This document shows positions 4,801-5,017 of a DNA stretch of 5,017 nucleotides, one piece after another. The position numbers and the translations under genes are program-made. The stretch spans positions 1-5,017 of the forward strand of contig JAFGQM010000125.1 of the NCBI GenBank assembly GCA_016935655.1, in the 5' to 3' direction. The notes beneath the pieces were generated by a model, which was not told the origin of the DNA, searched no databases, and was given only the letters and a program-made list of their open reading frames with translations. Origin of the DNA: Candidatus Altarchaeota archaeon. GTDB taxonomy: Archaea; Altiarchaeota; Altiarchaeia; JAFGQM01. The first letter of the stretch is position 1. Each line of letters begins with the position of its first letter.

Positions 4801-5017
4801 TCACATCTTATAGACTTGGAGGTGCGGGATACCGGCGATTTTCCTTTTTGAGTTGGCGCTCTCCGGTTCCACGGATTCGCATACGCCTATGGTCTTCTCG
4901 CCGACGAGATTTGCTACTGTGCAGCTGCCCAGATGCTCCAGGAATTCCTCCTCAGCGACTATCTTCTCGCAGTAGAAATCGCGTGTAATCCTAAGTGAGA
5001 GGCCTTTTTCCTTAAAC
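4801..5017 (-). CDS. DUF424 family protein, N-terminus cut by window edge
   Basis: An open frame on the - strand enters from the right edge and ends with TGA at 4801-4803, giving 71 residues; family members are about 95-100 aa, so some 25 N-terminal residues are missing. The match to the archaeal DUF424 family rests on three blocks in the right order: DFYCEKIV at visible residues 13-20 (family pattern FYGGE), VANLVGEKTIGV at 34-45, and the C-terminal KIAGIPHLQVY at 59-69 (family pattern GVPHAQ). The function of the family is unknown; it is archaeal and from memory is often found near NMD3 and initiation-factor genes, which fits the order here (DUF424, membrane protein, NMD3, aIF1A) and points to a role linked to translation. 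Three Cys (16, 32, 46) are present, of which Cys16 replaces a usual Gly. Confidence 0.8.
   Translation of the reverse strand, partial: FKEKGLSLRITRDFYCEKIVAEEEFLEHLGSCTVANLVGEKTIGVCESVEPESANSKRKIAGIPHLQVYKM

Noticed and set aside
1..5017. Mobile element, CRISPR array, toxin-antitoxin or defence system
   Set aside because: No transposase, integrase, nuclease or repeat-spacer pattern is visible; all sizeable frames are housekeeping or salvage genes.

Overview
The window is protein-coding DNA from an archaeon. The markers are a diphthine synthase (dph5), the archaeal initiation factor aIF1A, an NMD3-family zinc protein, a DUF424 protein, and genes that start directly downstream of archaeal TATA-like boxes with no Shine-Dalgarno sequence. 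Packing is very tight: same-strand gaps are about 31-42 bases and two convergent gene pairs overlap at their stop codons. This would suit a streamlined genome (for example a DPANN lineage or Thermoplasmata-like group), but the sequence alone does not let me name the taxon.

Left part, + strand (1-1677): the 3' two thirds of mtnA (methylthioribose-1-phosphate isomerase), then a complete mtnP (methylthioadenosine phosphorylase), then a small cysteine-rich protein of unknown function (68 aa). Facing it on the - strand (1674-2186) is apt, adenine phosphoribosyltransferase. mtnP splits methylthioadenosine into adenine and methylthioribose-1-phosphate. mtnA isomerises the sugar phosphate and apt returns the adenine to AMP. 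These three genes therefore form a compact salvage group for the by-product of polyamine and related SAM-dependent synthesis.

Middle (2187-2370): a divergent promoter region between apt and dph5. On the - strand it carries an open reading frame for a 31-residue peptide that looks like a single-span membrane protein and would be co-transcribed with apt. It also holds three AAAGCT repeats and TATA-like boxes facing both ways.

Right part (2371-5017): dph5 on the + strand converges on a - strand series that in transcription order reads DUF424 (cut by the window edge), a six-span membrane protein of unknown function, nmd3, and aIF1A. Apart from the membrane protein, these are translation and ribosome-biogenesis genes; dph5 (modification of elongation factor 2) belongs to the same theme. 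Each gene whose start is visible seems to have its own TATA-like box about 22-31 bases before its ATG, so most transcripts here are predicted to be leaderless and monocistronic.

I saw no tRNA, rRNA, CRISPR array, transposon or phage gene. No clearly new multi-gene system is evident. The least explained elements are the 31-residue membrane peptide, the CxC...CxC small protein, and the six-span membrane protein lodged among translation genes.
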